A stretch of 33,058 bases of DNA from VRUE01 sp036276735 (GCA_036276735.1 DASUOH010000029.1:1-33058); one strand, 5' to 3'; shown: positions 23,664 to 32,586, counted from the stretch's first letter. Notes: generated from the sequence alone by a model not told the origin. Program-made: numbers and translations.

Positions 23664-26600
23664 CCGGCGCAGAGGCGATGGAGCGCGGGGCAGTCGTCGC
23701 AGAGAGTCGCGTCGCGTCGCTCGCCCGGGACGGGGGCGAACTCGCCGGCGGCGATCCGCGCGATCGTCCCGCGTAGGCGCTCTCGTCCCGCGGCGATCTC
23801 GTCACGGTCGAGCAGCTGGACGACCGGTTGGTCGGCTCGCTCGAGGAAGACGTAGGCGACCTCGACCTGCGCGGCGCCACGCGCCTCGGCGACCGCGAGC
23901 GCATAGAGGTCGCGCTGCACCGTGTAGCGGCGCGCTCTCTCGGTCGGGGTTGCCCCATCGAGGCGGTCGGTCTTGTAGTCGAGGACGAGGGGCGGCTGGC
24001 CGTCGGCTTCGACCAGCAGGTCGATCGAACCGCGCAGCAGGGTGGAGTCGAGCTCGAGCAGGAAGGGGACCTCGGCGCGGGTCGTGGTGGTGGCGACACG
24101 CGAGGCGAGCAGTTCTGAATCGAGCCAGGCCCGCAGCGGACCGAGCAGGTCTTCGGCAGCGGCGCCACCGAGGCCCGCCGCGCTCGCATGCGCGCGGACC
24201 AGCTCCGCCGAGGGCTCGCGCCAGCCGGCGGCCTGGCACCACTCGAGCAGCGAGTGGACGGCGGCGCCGCGTGCCGCGGCCGTGCCGTGCGGCCCGACGG
24301 TCGCGTTCGCCTTTTGTCGCGCTATGTCTGACAAACCGCGAACGCCGAGGTCCAGACCGAAGACGCGCTCGATCTGGAAGCGGTAGCCGCATTCCTCGTA
24401 GGCGGCGATCGCCGTGTAGGAGAGCGGCCTGTTGGGAGCGGTGGCGCGACGGCGCTCGACCAGCGGTGGCGGCCCTTCGCCGGTGTCGCGGTCGCCTCCT
24501 GGGGCGCGCCGGATCGCCCTCAGCTCGGCGGCGCGCTCGGCGGATGCGAGGCTGCGACGAACCGCAATCTCGGCCGACGCGAAGGCGGCATCGAGCCCCT
24601 CCCGCGGCTCCGGTGCCGCCAGCACTACGGTCGAGTCGCACTCGCGGTCGACCCCGAGCGCGTCGACGATTCGCTCGACGATGGGGGTGCCGGGTCCGTT
24701 GTTGCGGCTCGGCTGCGGAGCGACGACGCCGCTGAGGATCAGTCGCTGTCTGGCCCGGGTCGCCGCGACGTGGAAGAGGCGCAGCTCCTCCTCGGCCTCG
24801 CGCCCCTGCGCCTCCTCGCGGAGCTCGCGGTGGGCGTAGAGGTTGATCGCCGGCGCGCCGAGCCGCCGCAGCTGCATGCCGACGCGCGGCGAGTCCGGCT
24901 CGCGCCCGATCGTCAGCAGCGGCGCCCGCGAGCCGGCCAGCAGGCGTCGAGAGAGGCCGGGCACCGCGACGACGCCGAACTCCAGACCCTTGGCGCTGTG
25001 CACGGTCATGATCCGCACGCCGTCGTGTCCCTCGACTGCGCTCGCGGCCTGGCCGTCGACGTCTGCCTCGGCGCGGGTCGCGAGGAAGTCGAGCAGGCCG
25101 CGCAGGTCGCGTCCCTCGCGCGACTCGAACTCGGCGGCGAGCCGCATCAGCTTGCGGACGTTGGCGAAGCGGCCCTCGCCGGCGGCACGGCCGAGCACGG
25201 CGAGGTCGTAGCCGGTCTCACCGACGGCGGCGTCGATCAGCTCGGCCAGCGGCAGGCTGGGCGCCCGCCCGCGCAGCGACTCGAGCGTCGCGTGGAAGTC
25301 ACGCAGCAGGGCGCGGTCGTCGGCGTCGATCTCGTCGAGCCGCTCCGGCTCGCTCAGCTCGGCCTCCTCGCGCCCGCCGACCCGCTCCAGCGCTGGCCAG
25401 ACGTGGCGGCCGCGGCCGGCGGCGGCGCGCAGTAGCCAGAGAGTGTCCGGCGCGACGCCGCAGGCTGGAGAAGCGAGCGCGCCGAACAGCGCCTGGTCGT
25501 CGAGCGGGTTGGCGATCGTCGCCAGCAGCCCGCAGACGTCGGCCACCTGCTGCTGGGACCAGTAGCCGCGGCCGCCGACCACGTAGGGCCGCAGCCCGGC
25601 GCGTTCCAGCGAGTCCTCGTAGGCGTCGAGGTGGGTGAAGGCGCGCAGCAGGACGACCATCTCGCCGCGCGGGACGCCGGCGTCGGCCAGCGCCCGCAGC
25701 CGCTCGGCGAGGAAGCGCGCCTCGGCGAGCAGAGCCGGCGGCGTCGTCGCGTCGGTGGCGGCGTCCAGCTCGATCCCCTCCTCGTCCCAGCCGTCGCGGC
25801 CGGTCAGCAGCAGCTCGACCGCCGGCGCGGCGCCGCCGGGTGGGGCGGGATCGGTCGGGGGAGCGCCGACGAGCAGCGGCCGGAACGGGTCGCCGAGCAG
25901 CGTCTCGCCGAGCGCGTTGACGGCGGCGATCACCTCCGGCCGGGAGCGGAAGTTCCCGCTCAGCGCCATCGCGGCGGCGTCGGAGCTCACCTCGGCGGCG
26001 GCGCGCCGCTCGCGGAAGACGTCGAGATCGGCGTGGCGGAAGCCGTAGATCGATTGCAGCTCGTCGCCGACGACGACGAGCTCGCTGCCGGGCCCGCGCA
26101 GCGCTTCGATCAGCCGCAGCTGCAGGCGGTTGGTGTCCTGGAACTCGTCGACCAGGAGGTGCTTGAAGCGGCGGCGGTAGGATTCGCCAAGCTCGCCGCG
26201 CTCGAGCAGACGCACGGCGCGGATCTCGAGGTCCTCGAAGTCGAGCGCGCCGCGCCGCTCCTTGCCCGCCTCGAAACGTGCCGAAAAGAGCTCCAGCAGC
26301 TCGCCGATGTGCCGGTAGGCAACGCCGCCCTCTCCCGCCTCGGCGGTCCGCGCCACGGCGGCGTCGATCGCCTCGCAGTAGGCGACCATCGACCGCGCCG
26401 AGCTCTCGCTGCGCAGGGCGACCAGCTCGTCCAGGTCGGGCGGGGGGGAGCCGTTTGCCGCAAGCGCGACGGCGCGCTCGATCAGGCCGCGGTTCGGGTC
26501 GCTCTCCTTCAGCTCCTCGAGCGTCGCCTCGGCCGCCTCCGCCAGGTGGCGCAATGCGCCGTCGAGGTCGGGCACCGGTGGCTCGGGCAACGAAGGCGCG

Positions 26601-27142
26601 GCTACTCCGCGGCTGCGCAGCTCGGCGTGGACGCCGAGCGCGATCGCGCGCAGGCCGCCGACGTCGAAGGCGGCGACGGTCCGCTCGCGCCCGGCGTCGC
26701 CGCTCGCCAGGAACGCTTCCAGGGCTTCGTCGAACGCCTCGCGGGCGACCCGCTCGCTCTCCGCCGCGTCGAGCACGCGGAAGCCGGGGTCGATGCCGGC
26801 GGCGACCGGGTGTCCGGCGAGCAACCGGTTGCAGAAGCCGTGGATCGTCGTCACCCAGGCGCCGCCGATCCCCTCGGCCAGCTGGGCGGCCCGCTCGGAG
26901 CCGGTCGCCGCCCGGGCCAGCAGGGCGGCGCGAATTCGCTGCCGCAGCTCAGTCGCCGCCTTGTCGGTGAAGGTGAAGGCGAGGACCGCGTCGGGCGCGA
27001 CCTCCTCGTCGCAGACGAGCCGGCAGTAGCGCTCGACCATCACGCCGGTCTTGCCGGTCCCGGCGCCCGCCTCGATCAGCAGGTCGCCGCGGCGGCCGAT
27101 CGCCGCGGCCTGTTCGGGGGTGGGGGAGTGGCCGCTGCTCAC
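23633..27142 (-). CDS. addA: AddA-like UvrD-type helicase/nuclease (double-strand break resection)
   Basis: The 1169 aa helicase-nuclease has superfamily 1A motifs in order: Q motif PTPEQAAAI, Walker A AGAGTGKT (25-32), Ia TFTDKAATELRQR, TTIHGFCNRLL (98-108), Walker B VDEFQDTNRLQ (331-341), GDELQSIYGFRH (359-370), GNFRS (396-400), VRIMTVHSAKGLEFGVV and LFHVAATRARQRLIL. The C-terminal RecB-type nuclease has D1041, D1055 and K1057 (LVLDYKTD) and Q1076 (VQRDLYAL). Four cysteines (C918, C1148, C1151, C1158) look like an iron-sulfur staple. GTG 27142 is chosen because it forms a GTGA overlap with the addB stop and has AGGAGGAGCG just before it; the frame stays open to 28027 but that part shadows addB. 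It works with AddB in processing DNA ends for RecA. Confidence 0.92.
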   Translation of the reverse strand: MSSGHSPTPEQAAAIGRRGDLLIEAGAGTGKTGVMVERYCRLVCDEEVAPDAVLAFTFTDKAATELRQRIRAALLARAATGSERAAQLAEGIGGAWVTTIHGFCNRLLAGHPVAAGIDPGFRVLDAAESERVAREAFDEALEAFLASGDAGRERTVAAFDVGGLRAIALGVHAELRSRGVAAPSLPEPPVPDLDGALRHLAEAAEATLEELKESDPNRGLIERAVALAANGSPPPDLDELVALRSESSARSMVAYCEAIDAAVARTAEAGEGGVAYRHIGELLELFSARFEAGKERRGALDFEDLEIRAVRLLERGELGESYRRRFKHLLVDEFQDTNRLQLRLIEALRGPGSELVVVGDELQSIYGFRHADLDVFRERRAAAEVSSDAAAMALSGNFRSRPEVIAAVNALGETLLGDPFRPLLVGAPPTDPAPPGGAAPAVELLLTGRDGWDEEGIELDAATDATTPPALLAEARFLAERLRALADAGVPRGEMVVLLRAFTHLDAYEDSLERAGLRPYVVGGRGYWSQQQVADVCGLLATIANPLDDQALFGALASPACGVAPDTLWLLRAAAGRGRHVWPALERVGGREEAELSEPERLDEIDADDRALLRDFHATLESLRGRAPSLPLAELIDAAVGETGYDLAVLGRAAGEGRFANVRKLMRLAAEFESREGRDLRGLLDFLATRAEADVDGQAASAVEGHDGVRIMTVHSAKGLEFGVVAVPGLSRRLLAGSRAPLLTIGREPDSPRVGMQLRRLGAPAINLYAHRELREEAQGREAEEELRLFHVAATRARQRLILSGVVAPQPSRNNGPGTPIVERIVDALGVDRECDSTVVLAAPEPREGLDAAFASAEIAVRRSLASAERAAELRAIRRAPGGDRDTGEGPPPLVERRRATAPNRPLSYTAIAAYEECGYRFQIERVFGLDLGVRGLSDIARQKANATVGPHGTAAARGAAVHSLLEWCQAAGWREPSAELVRAHASAAGLGGAAAEDLLGPLRAWLDSELLASRVATTTTRAEVPFLLELDSTLLRGSIDLLVEADGQPPLVLDYKTDRLDGATPTERARRYTVQRDLYALAVAEARGAAQVEVAYVFLERADQPVVQLLDRDEIAAGRERLRGTIARIAAGEFAPVPGERRDATLCDDCPALHRLCAGYDQSLPAPA

Positions 27143-30100
27143 CGCTCCTCCTCGTCCTCTTCGCTCGGCTCGACCGGGGCGCGGTCGCGGCGGCAGATCG
27201 GCGCGAAGTCGCAGAAGGACGGGCAGACGTCGTGGCCGCGCAGGGCGGCCCGCGGGCCCGGGTCGCGGCGAATCTCGCCCTGCCGCATGCGGGCGACGAT
27301 CGCCCCGGCGCGGCGGCGCGCGTCCTCGAGCAGCTCGTCGAACGCCTCGCGGTCGAGCAGGTCCGTGCGGGCCAGGGCGTAGGGGCCGAGCTCCGCCGCC
27401 GCTTCCTCGAGCGCCAGGCCGCGCGGCCGCCGTGAGCGGGTGCCGCGCAGCGGGTGGTAGAGGCCGCCGACCGGCTCGGCGCCCCACTGTTCGGCGACGG
27501 CGATCATGTACAGCTGCAGCTGCAGCTTCGCCTGCTCCTCGAGCTTGGCGCGTGGGGTGACCGAGCCCGCCAGCTTGTAGTCGACGACGAGGGCGCGACC
27601 CGCAGGGTCGCGGTCGACGCGGTCGATGGCGCCGTGCAGGCGCCACTCGCCGAGGTCGAGCGGCGGGCGCTCGCAGGCCTCGTCCTCGCCGAAGCGCGCC
27701 TCCAGCAACCACGGCTCGAAGCGGCCGTCGCGCTCCGCCTCCTCGGCGATGAAGCGATCGAGCAGCCCCTCGACGCGGCGGACGATCGCCCGCTCGGCCG
27801 GGTTGCCGCCCAAGCCGCGGGCGACCGCCTCCTCGACGACCAGCGCGCGACCTCGCTCTTTCCAGGCGGCGAGCGAGCGGGCGCGGGGGAGGGTGTCTCC
27901 GCCCGGCCGCTCTCCGTAGAGGCGCTCGAGCACGGCGTGCATCAGCCCGCCCTGGACGAGCGCGTCGGGCGCCGGGTCGAGCGGCCTCGGATCGAGCTCG
28001 TGGGAGACGAACCAGCGGTAGGAGCACTGGTCGAAGAGCTCCAGGGTGGTTCCACCGTAGGCGCTGACGGCGGCGAGCTCGCCGAGGGCGGCCGGATTGG
28101 CGAGCGGGCCGGGGGCGCGGCTCCTCGCGTCCACCTCGCGCGCCGCCTCGACCCGCGCCGCGACCCGTTCGGCGACCGGCGCTTCGACCTCCGCCGCTGC
28201 AAGCAGGGCCGCCAGGTCCGCGTCGGCGCCGTGGGCCGCCGCCGCGCGCGCCAGCTCGCGCTCGGAGGGCGCGTCGCCGACCCGGTGGACGACCCGGGCG
28301 AGGTCGCGACCGCGCTCGACCGCGCCCTCGTCGGCATCCGTCGTCCCGGCCTCCGGCGGCGGCTCGATCAGGCGTCGTACGTCGTCGAGTAGCGGCGAGG
28401 GCGCCTCGGCGGCCCCGTTCTCGTCGCTGTCGCGATAGGAGAGGAAGAGGCGCCTGCGCGGCAGCGCCAGGCAGGCGTGGAAGAGGTAGCGCTCCTCGGC
28501 CTCGGTATCGCGGCGCGCCTCGAGCCCCAGCGCGGCACGCTGAGCCTCGGAGAGGAACGGGTCGCCGCGCTCGTGGCGCGGGAACTCGCCGTCCTGCAGC
28601 GAGGCGACGAAGACGTGATCGAAGCGGGCAGCGCGCAGCCGCTGGGGGCTGGCGATCCGAACCCGTCCTGCGACAGGGCCGCTCCAGGCGCGGAAGCGGA
28701 TCCCCTCCAGCGTGGCGACGAGCCGGTCGGCCGCCGGCGCCAGGGCAGGACGATCGGCGAGCTCGGCAAGCGCCGAAGCGGTCGCGGCGGCGGCGCGAAG
28801 CTCGCGGTCGTCCTCGGCCCGCGCCGCCGGGCCGTCGTCGCCGTCGCGGAGCGGCCGCGAGGCCATCGTCGCCGCCAGCCGCGCGACGGTCCCCGCCAGC
28901 CGGTCGGCGGGTCCGTCCATCGCAGCCCTCACCGCGGTGACGTCGGTCGGCAGCCGCTCGTAGCGCTCCTGCCAGAGGTCGAGAGCCTCGGCGGCGGTGC
29001 GCAGGCGACGGCGGCGCAGCGAGCGCTCGAACCAGTCGACCTGGCCGCGCGGCAGGCCGGAGGGCCCGCGCATGAAGCGGAGCAGCTCGCCCGCCGAGCC
29101 CCCTTGCAGCGCGGCGAGCAGCGAGAGCAGCGTGCCCCCGAGCGAGGTCGCGGTCAACGGGATCTCCGCCTCCAGCGCCACCGGTATCCCGTAGGACTCC
29201 AAGACGGAGGCGAGCAACGGACCACGCCGCTCCGGGGAGCGGAGTGCGATCGCCACCTCGCCAGGGTCGCCGCCGCCGGCCAGCAACCGAGCCACCTCGG
29301 CGCCGATCGCCTCCGCCTCGCCGCGCTCCCCCGCCGAGCGCAGCACGGCCAGGCCGGCCGTGGGGGGTCGCCGCTCGGCGATCGCCCTACCGAAGCTCCG
29401 CTCGAGGTGAAACAGAAGCGGATCATCGGTGTGGCGCGGATCCGGCTCGGTCTGGGTCTCGGAGCCAACGCCAAGCGCCCGCAGGCGCTCCAGCAGCGCG
29501 GCGGTCCGGGCGGCGATCGCCGCGTGGCCTTCCTCGTAGGGCAGGACGAACGTCACCTCGCCGTTAGCGGTGAGCGCGCCGAGGAGCCCGAACTGGTTCG
29601 CGGTGAGGTCGTCGAGCCCGTACATGAAGACCGGCCGTTGCCAGGCGGTGGGGGACTCCGTCAGCAACGCGATGGCGCGCCGCGCCACGCCATGGGAGTC
29701 CGCCATGCCGATCCGCTCGCGTACCGCTTCGTATTCGGCGAACAGCGTCGCCACGTCGGTCAGGTAGGCGGAGCTCTCCAGCGTGCCGGCGCCGGCCTCG
29801 ACGTCGCCGGGTCGCAGGCCGCCGGCCTGGAGCTCCTCGAGGAGCCGCTCGAAGGCGCCGGCGAAGCCGGCTCGGCCGGCGGAGCTGCGCAGCGCGCCCA
29901 ACCTGCCGCGGCACTCGTCCACCGCGACGGCGATCGCCCGACGACGCTGCGCGGGGGTCAGCTCAACCGGCGCGGGCACGTCGCCAACCGCGGCGACGAG
30001 CCGGAAAAGGCCGGCGAAGGTCGTCGCGGTGACGCCCAGCGCCGCATTGTCGGCGCAGAGCTCCCGCTCGAAGGCGTAGACGTCGTCGAGGGTGGGCACG

Positions 30101-30198
30101 ACCAGAACGGGGTCGCGGTCGGACACCGCCTCGAGGCGTTCGCGGACGAGTCCGGCTCGGCCCGAGTTGGGCGGACCATGGATCAGGTGCAGTGGCAT
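27139..30198 (-). CDS. addB: AddB-like helicase-nuclease subunit with degenerate Walker A
   Basis: The 1019 aa partner of AddA. The N-terminal helicase-like domain (LHLIHGPPNSGRAGLVRERL) carries GPPNSGRA at 8-15, where R14 replaces the Walker A lysine, so ATP hydrolysis here is doubtful. Middle regions match the AddB/RecC-like pattern (VFVASLQDGEFPRHERGDPFLSE, RYLFHACLALPRRRLFLSYRDSDENG). The C-terminal PD-(D/E)XK nuclease has H754, D859 (GAIDRVD), D873 and K875 (VVDYKLAG) and Q168-type LQLQLYMIAVAE downstream. Cysteines C725, C992, C996 and C1002 match the AddB 4Fe-4S arrangement. ATG 30198 opens the gene; a TATGCT box lies 12 nt upstream (minus strand) with no Shine-Dalgarno. It is the first gene of the addB-addA operon. 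Confidence 0.9.
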   Translation of the reverse strand: MPLHLIHGPPNSGRAGLVRERLEAVSDRDPVLVVPTLDDVYAFERELCADNAALGVTATTFAGLFRLVAAVGDVPAPVELTPAQRRRAIAVAVDECRGRLGALRSSAGRAGFAGAFERLLEELQAGGLRPGDVEAGAGTLESSAYLTDVATLFAEYEAVRERIGMADSHGVARRAIALLTESPTAWQRPVFMYGLDDLTANQFGLLGALTANGEVTFVLPYEEGHAAIAARTAALLERLRALGVGSETQTEPDPRHTDDPLLFHLERSFGRAIAERRPPTAGLAVLRSAGERGEAEAIGAEVARLLAGGGDPGEVAIALRSPERRGPLLASVLESYGIPVALEAEIPLTATSLGGTLLSLLAALQGGSAGELLRFMRGPSGLPRGQVDWFERSLRRRRLRTAAEALDLWQERYERLPTDVTAVRAAMDGPADRLAGTVARLAATMASRPLRDGDDGPAARAEDDRELRAAAATASALAELADRPALAPAADRLVATLEGIRFRAWSGPVAGRVRIASPQRLRAARFDHVFVASLQDGEFPRHERGDPFLSEAQRAALGLEARRDTEAEERYLFHACLALPRRRLFLSYRDSDENGAAEAPSPLLDDVRRLIEPPPEAGTTDADEGAVERGRDLARVVHRVGDAPSERELARAAAAHGADADLAALLAAAEVEAPVAERVAARVEAAREVDARSRAPGPLANPAALGELAAVSAYGGTTLELFDQCSYRWFVSHELDPRPLDPAPDALVQGGLMHAVLERLYGERPGGDTLPRARSLAAWKERGRALVVEEAVARGLGGNPAERAIVRRVEGLLDRFIAEEAERDGRFEPWLLEARFGEDEACERPPLDLGEWRLHGAIDRVDRDPAGRALVVDYKLAGSVTPRAKLEEQAKLQLQLYMIAVAEQWGAEPVGGLYHPLRGTRSRRPRGLALEEAAAELGPYALARTDLLDREAFDELLEDARRRAGAIVARMRQGEIRRDPGPRAALRGHDVCPSFCDFAPICRRDRAPVEPSEEDEEER

Positions 30199-30312
30199 CG
30201 GCGACGTCCCAGCATAGGTCCGCCTCCGGCGCGCCCAAACGGGCTCAACCCCACCTCAGAAGGCCGCAAATGCGGCAAATCGACGCCTCGATTTACCGTC
30301 TTCCCGCCTCTC

Positions 30313-30318
30313 TACATT
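30313..30318 (+). promoter_or_regulatory. -10-like hexamer TACATT before the 30330 gene
   Basis: TACATT ends 11 nt before ATG 30330. CCTCCC rather than GGAGG follows, so no Shine-Dalgarno exists. The divergent addB promoter lies about 100 bp to the left. Confidence 0.35.
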
Positions 30319-30329
30319 CCTCCCATCGC

Positions 30330-30785
30330 ATGTCGCTCTGCTTCGTAGACCCCGCCGACGCCATCCGCGCCATCTCCGACTCGATCGGGCGCGAGGCGCG
30401 TCGACAGCTGCTTGGCGAGGCGGTCCGCGCCTGGGTCGACGAGATCCCCGAGCAGGAGCTCGAGGTCCACTACGCGAAAGCGCTCTCCGAGCTCGACGAG
30501 CACGACCTCTCCATGCTGGCCGCCTGGCACGGCTCACTGGAGTTCGGACAGCCGCTGCCCAACCGCGACTTCCTGATGGGCGCCTTCGGCTCGCTCGGCG
30601 AGAACCGGCGCGAGGCGCTGAAGCTCGCCGCCGGCTTCAGGGGCGAGGAGGCCGTCGACGCCGGCCTCACCGAGGACGACGCGCTGGAGCTCGTCCTCGG
30701 CATGCTCTCCCCGGCCCGCCAGATGGAGCTCGCCGTCGAGGCGGTCGAGCTCTACGTCTGGGACCGCGCCGGCTCGGAGAACTAG
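30330..30785 (+). CDS. alpha-helical protein of unknown function
   Basis: The protein is 151 aa from ATG 30330; upstream in-frame starts (30192, 30270) would add a Gln/Arg/Ser-rich segment that does not look like folded protein. I do not recognise the family. The protein is acidic and predicted almost all helical, with several amphipathic helices (DAIRAISDSIGREARRQLLGEAVRAWVDEIP; EDDALELVLGMLSPARQMELAVEAVELYVWDRA). There is no cysteine cluster, signal peptide or membrane segment. It is transcribed divergently from addB and is the last gene before the low-GC, transposon-associated right end. Confidence 0.7.
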   Translation: MSLCFVDPADAIRAISDSIGREARRQLLGEAVRAWVDEIPEQELEVHYAKALSELDEHDLSMLAAWHGSLEFGQPLPNRDFLMGAFGSLGENRREALKLAAGFRGEEAVDAGLTEDDALELVLGMLSPARQMELAVEAVELYVWDRAGSEN

Positions 30786-31033
30786 CAGGCCTTCAGTTCA
30801 AGTAAGCCCGTTTCTTTTTTCAAGTATTAGCTGGGGTTTTGCGGAGCGATCTCGTAGCCACCACCGCAAAAGGGAGTTAGCGGGAACCGTCAGGACGAGA
30901 ATTTTCCCGCTGACCGGAGCAGAGGCGATTTTCTCACAGCACAAGTTGATCCGGTTCAATTGGAGCCGGATCTAGGCAGAACGGTTTGCCCGAGACTTGC
31001 TTGCTTATTCGGAGGAGGGGAGAGGCAGCCGCG
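30786..31033. other. noncoding low-GC region with three successive inverted repeats
   Basis: No coding frame is credible here. From left to right: a direct repeat TTCAAGTA at 30797-30804 and 30819-30826, with a T-rich run (30811-30820) between. Hairpin 1: TTTTGCGG (30837-30844) with CCGCAAAA (30864-30871). Hairpin 2: GTTAGCGGGAA (30876-30886) with TTCCCGCTGAC (30904-30914), 10 of 11 paired. Hairpin 3: GATCCGGTTC (30948-30957) with GAGCCGGATC (30963-30972), 10 bp including one G-T pair. The region lies downstream of both the 30330 gene and the minus-strand transposase. It may hold the transposon end, a structured RNA or terminators; I cannot tell which. Confidence 0.6.
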
Positions 31034-32527
31034 TTAGGCGGCTACGGCTAGACCCGGTGGGGCCTTGGCCTTTGCCCGCTGCCGCTGCTCCATCGCCAGC
31101 GCGTGCATCGCCGAGAAGACCATCAGGAAGTCGAGTTGCGCCTGCTCGCGGCGGCGATACCAGGACTTGCCTTTGAGCAGGCCGAAGCGCGTCACGAGGT
31201 GACCGTGAAACCCCTCGCCGTGGCCGAAGCGATTTCTACCGAACTGCTTTCCCATAGAAGCGTTGAAAGTCAGCGGATTGCCGAACAGCCAATCAGCATC
31301 GGCGGCAGTCTCGTCTGGCAGGCAACGGACGAAGCGTTTCGGCTTGTCGGAGAGCCGCCATAGCCCCGAAGTGATCGTGATGTTGCCGCAGGTCTTGCAC
31401 TCGCCCTCGACCCGAGCGACCGTGCGGCCTTTCTTATCGCGGCTTAGGCGAGGCGTCGTCTTGCCGCTGCCACAAACGCAATGCAGTTCCCGATGCCCGT
31501 TGGCGCGCCAGTTCGGGTAGCCCTGGATCTGGATCACGTCCCGATTGTTCTTCTCAGCGTTCTTCTTGCTCACCTTGCGATCCGCGTGCGAAACCGGATG
31601 GCAGTTCTCGATGATCCCGGCATCCCGAAGCGCGATCCGCACCTCGGCTTTCGTATAAGCCGCGTCAGCGGTCAGCACGGCCAGCTTGTCGCCAAGGTGC
31701 GGAGCGACGTTCTCGCGCCAGTCCTCCCGGAACAAGGCCAACGCCGTAGCGCTCTCGCCCTCCTCCTTAGTTGCCAGCGGCACGAGTCGAGTTGCGAGAG
31801 GGAGACCCGTTGAAGTCGTCACGGCAACCATCGTGAAGCCGTGCCCATCCTGCCCAGAGTTCGTCTCCGTCCGCGCCATGAACCCGCCGCCGTGAAGGGT
31901 TGCCGGTTTGATCTCGCCGGTCTTCCGATCCACGCGCTCTTTGCTCGTGTAATGACTGCGCAGAACCGACCCATCAATGTTCAGCGTTCGCGCCTCCTCG
32001 CGGAAAACCGGATCCTCTAGATGCTCGCGAAGCAACTGCTGAAACAGGCGCTCGTAAGCCTCAATATGTCGGGCCAGCTCCCAGCGCTGGAGATGCCGCC
32101 AGATCGTCGCCTCACTGGGCACCCCATCCATTGACTTGACCAAGGTCACTCCGCGCCCGTAGCGCTTACGCGGTTGGTCGAAGCCGAGCAGTTCACGGGT
32201 CTCTTGATGCCGATCAGAGGCGAGCAAGGTTCGAGCTTGGCTGTAGGTGCTGACTCCGGCCAATTTCTGAAAGAGAACCGCGCGCTCCAACTCCTCGCTT
32301 GAGTAGGCCGGAGCGGGGCCTTTTCGGGAGCGCTCGGCATCCAACTGGGCCAAGGCTGGGATCATCACCTCAGTCCAAGCCGCCGAGTCCAAGACCACCT
32401 TGGTTTTCTCGCCCAGGCCGACGCCCCGCCACTCCTCGCGGCACTTCGCATACGGAGTCTGCACGCCAACGGGCGGCTCCGGAAGCGCTTTGCTCCGGGG
32501 TCGCCGCCGCTGAACACCACAAGACAT
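31034..32527 (-). CDS. DDE-type transposase (family not assigned)
   Basis: The protein is 497 aa from ATG 32527. Numbered from there, the likely DDE triad is D185 (LNIDGSVLRS), D288 (VLTADAAYTKAEVR) and E438 (GHGEGFHGHLVTRFGLLKG), spacing consistent with an IS4/IS5/IS1182-like RNase H fold. Between the second D and E lies a zinc-knuckle-like insert with HCVCGSG and CKTCGN (a CxC and a CxxC pair). The N-terminal region (SSEELERAVLFQKLAGVSTYSQARTLLA) resembles the DNA-binding domain of IS5-like enzymes. The frame is open upstream to 32644, which would overlap arsR. Codon use is clearly less GC-rich than in the rest of the window, a sign of transfer. The gene appears intact. I could not find matching terminal inverted repeats, so the element boundaries are unknown. 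Confidence 0.8.
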   Translation of the reverse strand: MSCGVQRRRPRSKALPEPPVGVQTPYAKCREEWRGVGLGEKTKVVLDSAAWTEVMIPALAQLDAERSRKGPAPAYSSEELERAVLFQKLAGVSTYSQARTLLASDRHQETRELLGFDQPRKRYGRGVTLVKSMDGVPSEATIWRHLQRWELARHIEAYERLFQQLLREHLEDPVFREEARTLNIDGSVLRSHYTSKERVDRKTGEIKPATLHGGGFMARTETNSGQDGHGFTMVAVTTSTGLPLATRLVPLATKEEGESATALALFREDWRENVAPHLGDKLAVLTADAAYTKAEVRIALRDAGIIENCHPVSHADRKVSKKNAEKNNRDVIQIQGYPNWRANGHRELHCVCGSGKTTPRLSRDKKGRTVARVEGECKTCGNITITSGLWRLSDKPKRFVRCLPDETAADADWLFGNPLTFNASMGKQFGRNRFGHGEGFHGHLVTRFGLLKGKSWYRRREQAQLDFLMVFSAMHALAMEQRQRAKAKAPPGLAVAA

Positions 32528-32586
32528 AGGAGCAACATGCGGTCTTCTGGGGGCGTTCTCGCGGCCATGAGCATATGTAAGTCCAT

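Noticed and set aside
23664..25435. Several plus-strand frames opposite addA
   Set aside because: All are Arg/Ala/Ser-rich shadows; addA motifs are continuous on the minus strand.
27143..28027. N-terminal extension of the addA frame
   Set aside because: The extension is Arg/Pro/Ala-rich shadow of addB. The GTG at 27142 has a strong ribosome site and begins the helicase Q motif.
28477..30348. Plus-strand open frame of about 620 codons opposite addB
   Set aside because: Composition is Arg/Gly/Ala/Gln-rich without any motif, while the minus strand gives a continuous AddB with nuclease motifs.
30791..30820. GGCCTT... followed by a T-rich run as a rho-independent terminator of the 30330 gene
   Set aside because: The best stem is about 5 bp with a bulge, too weak to call; the T run is noted under the noncoding region.
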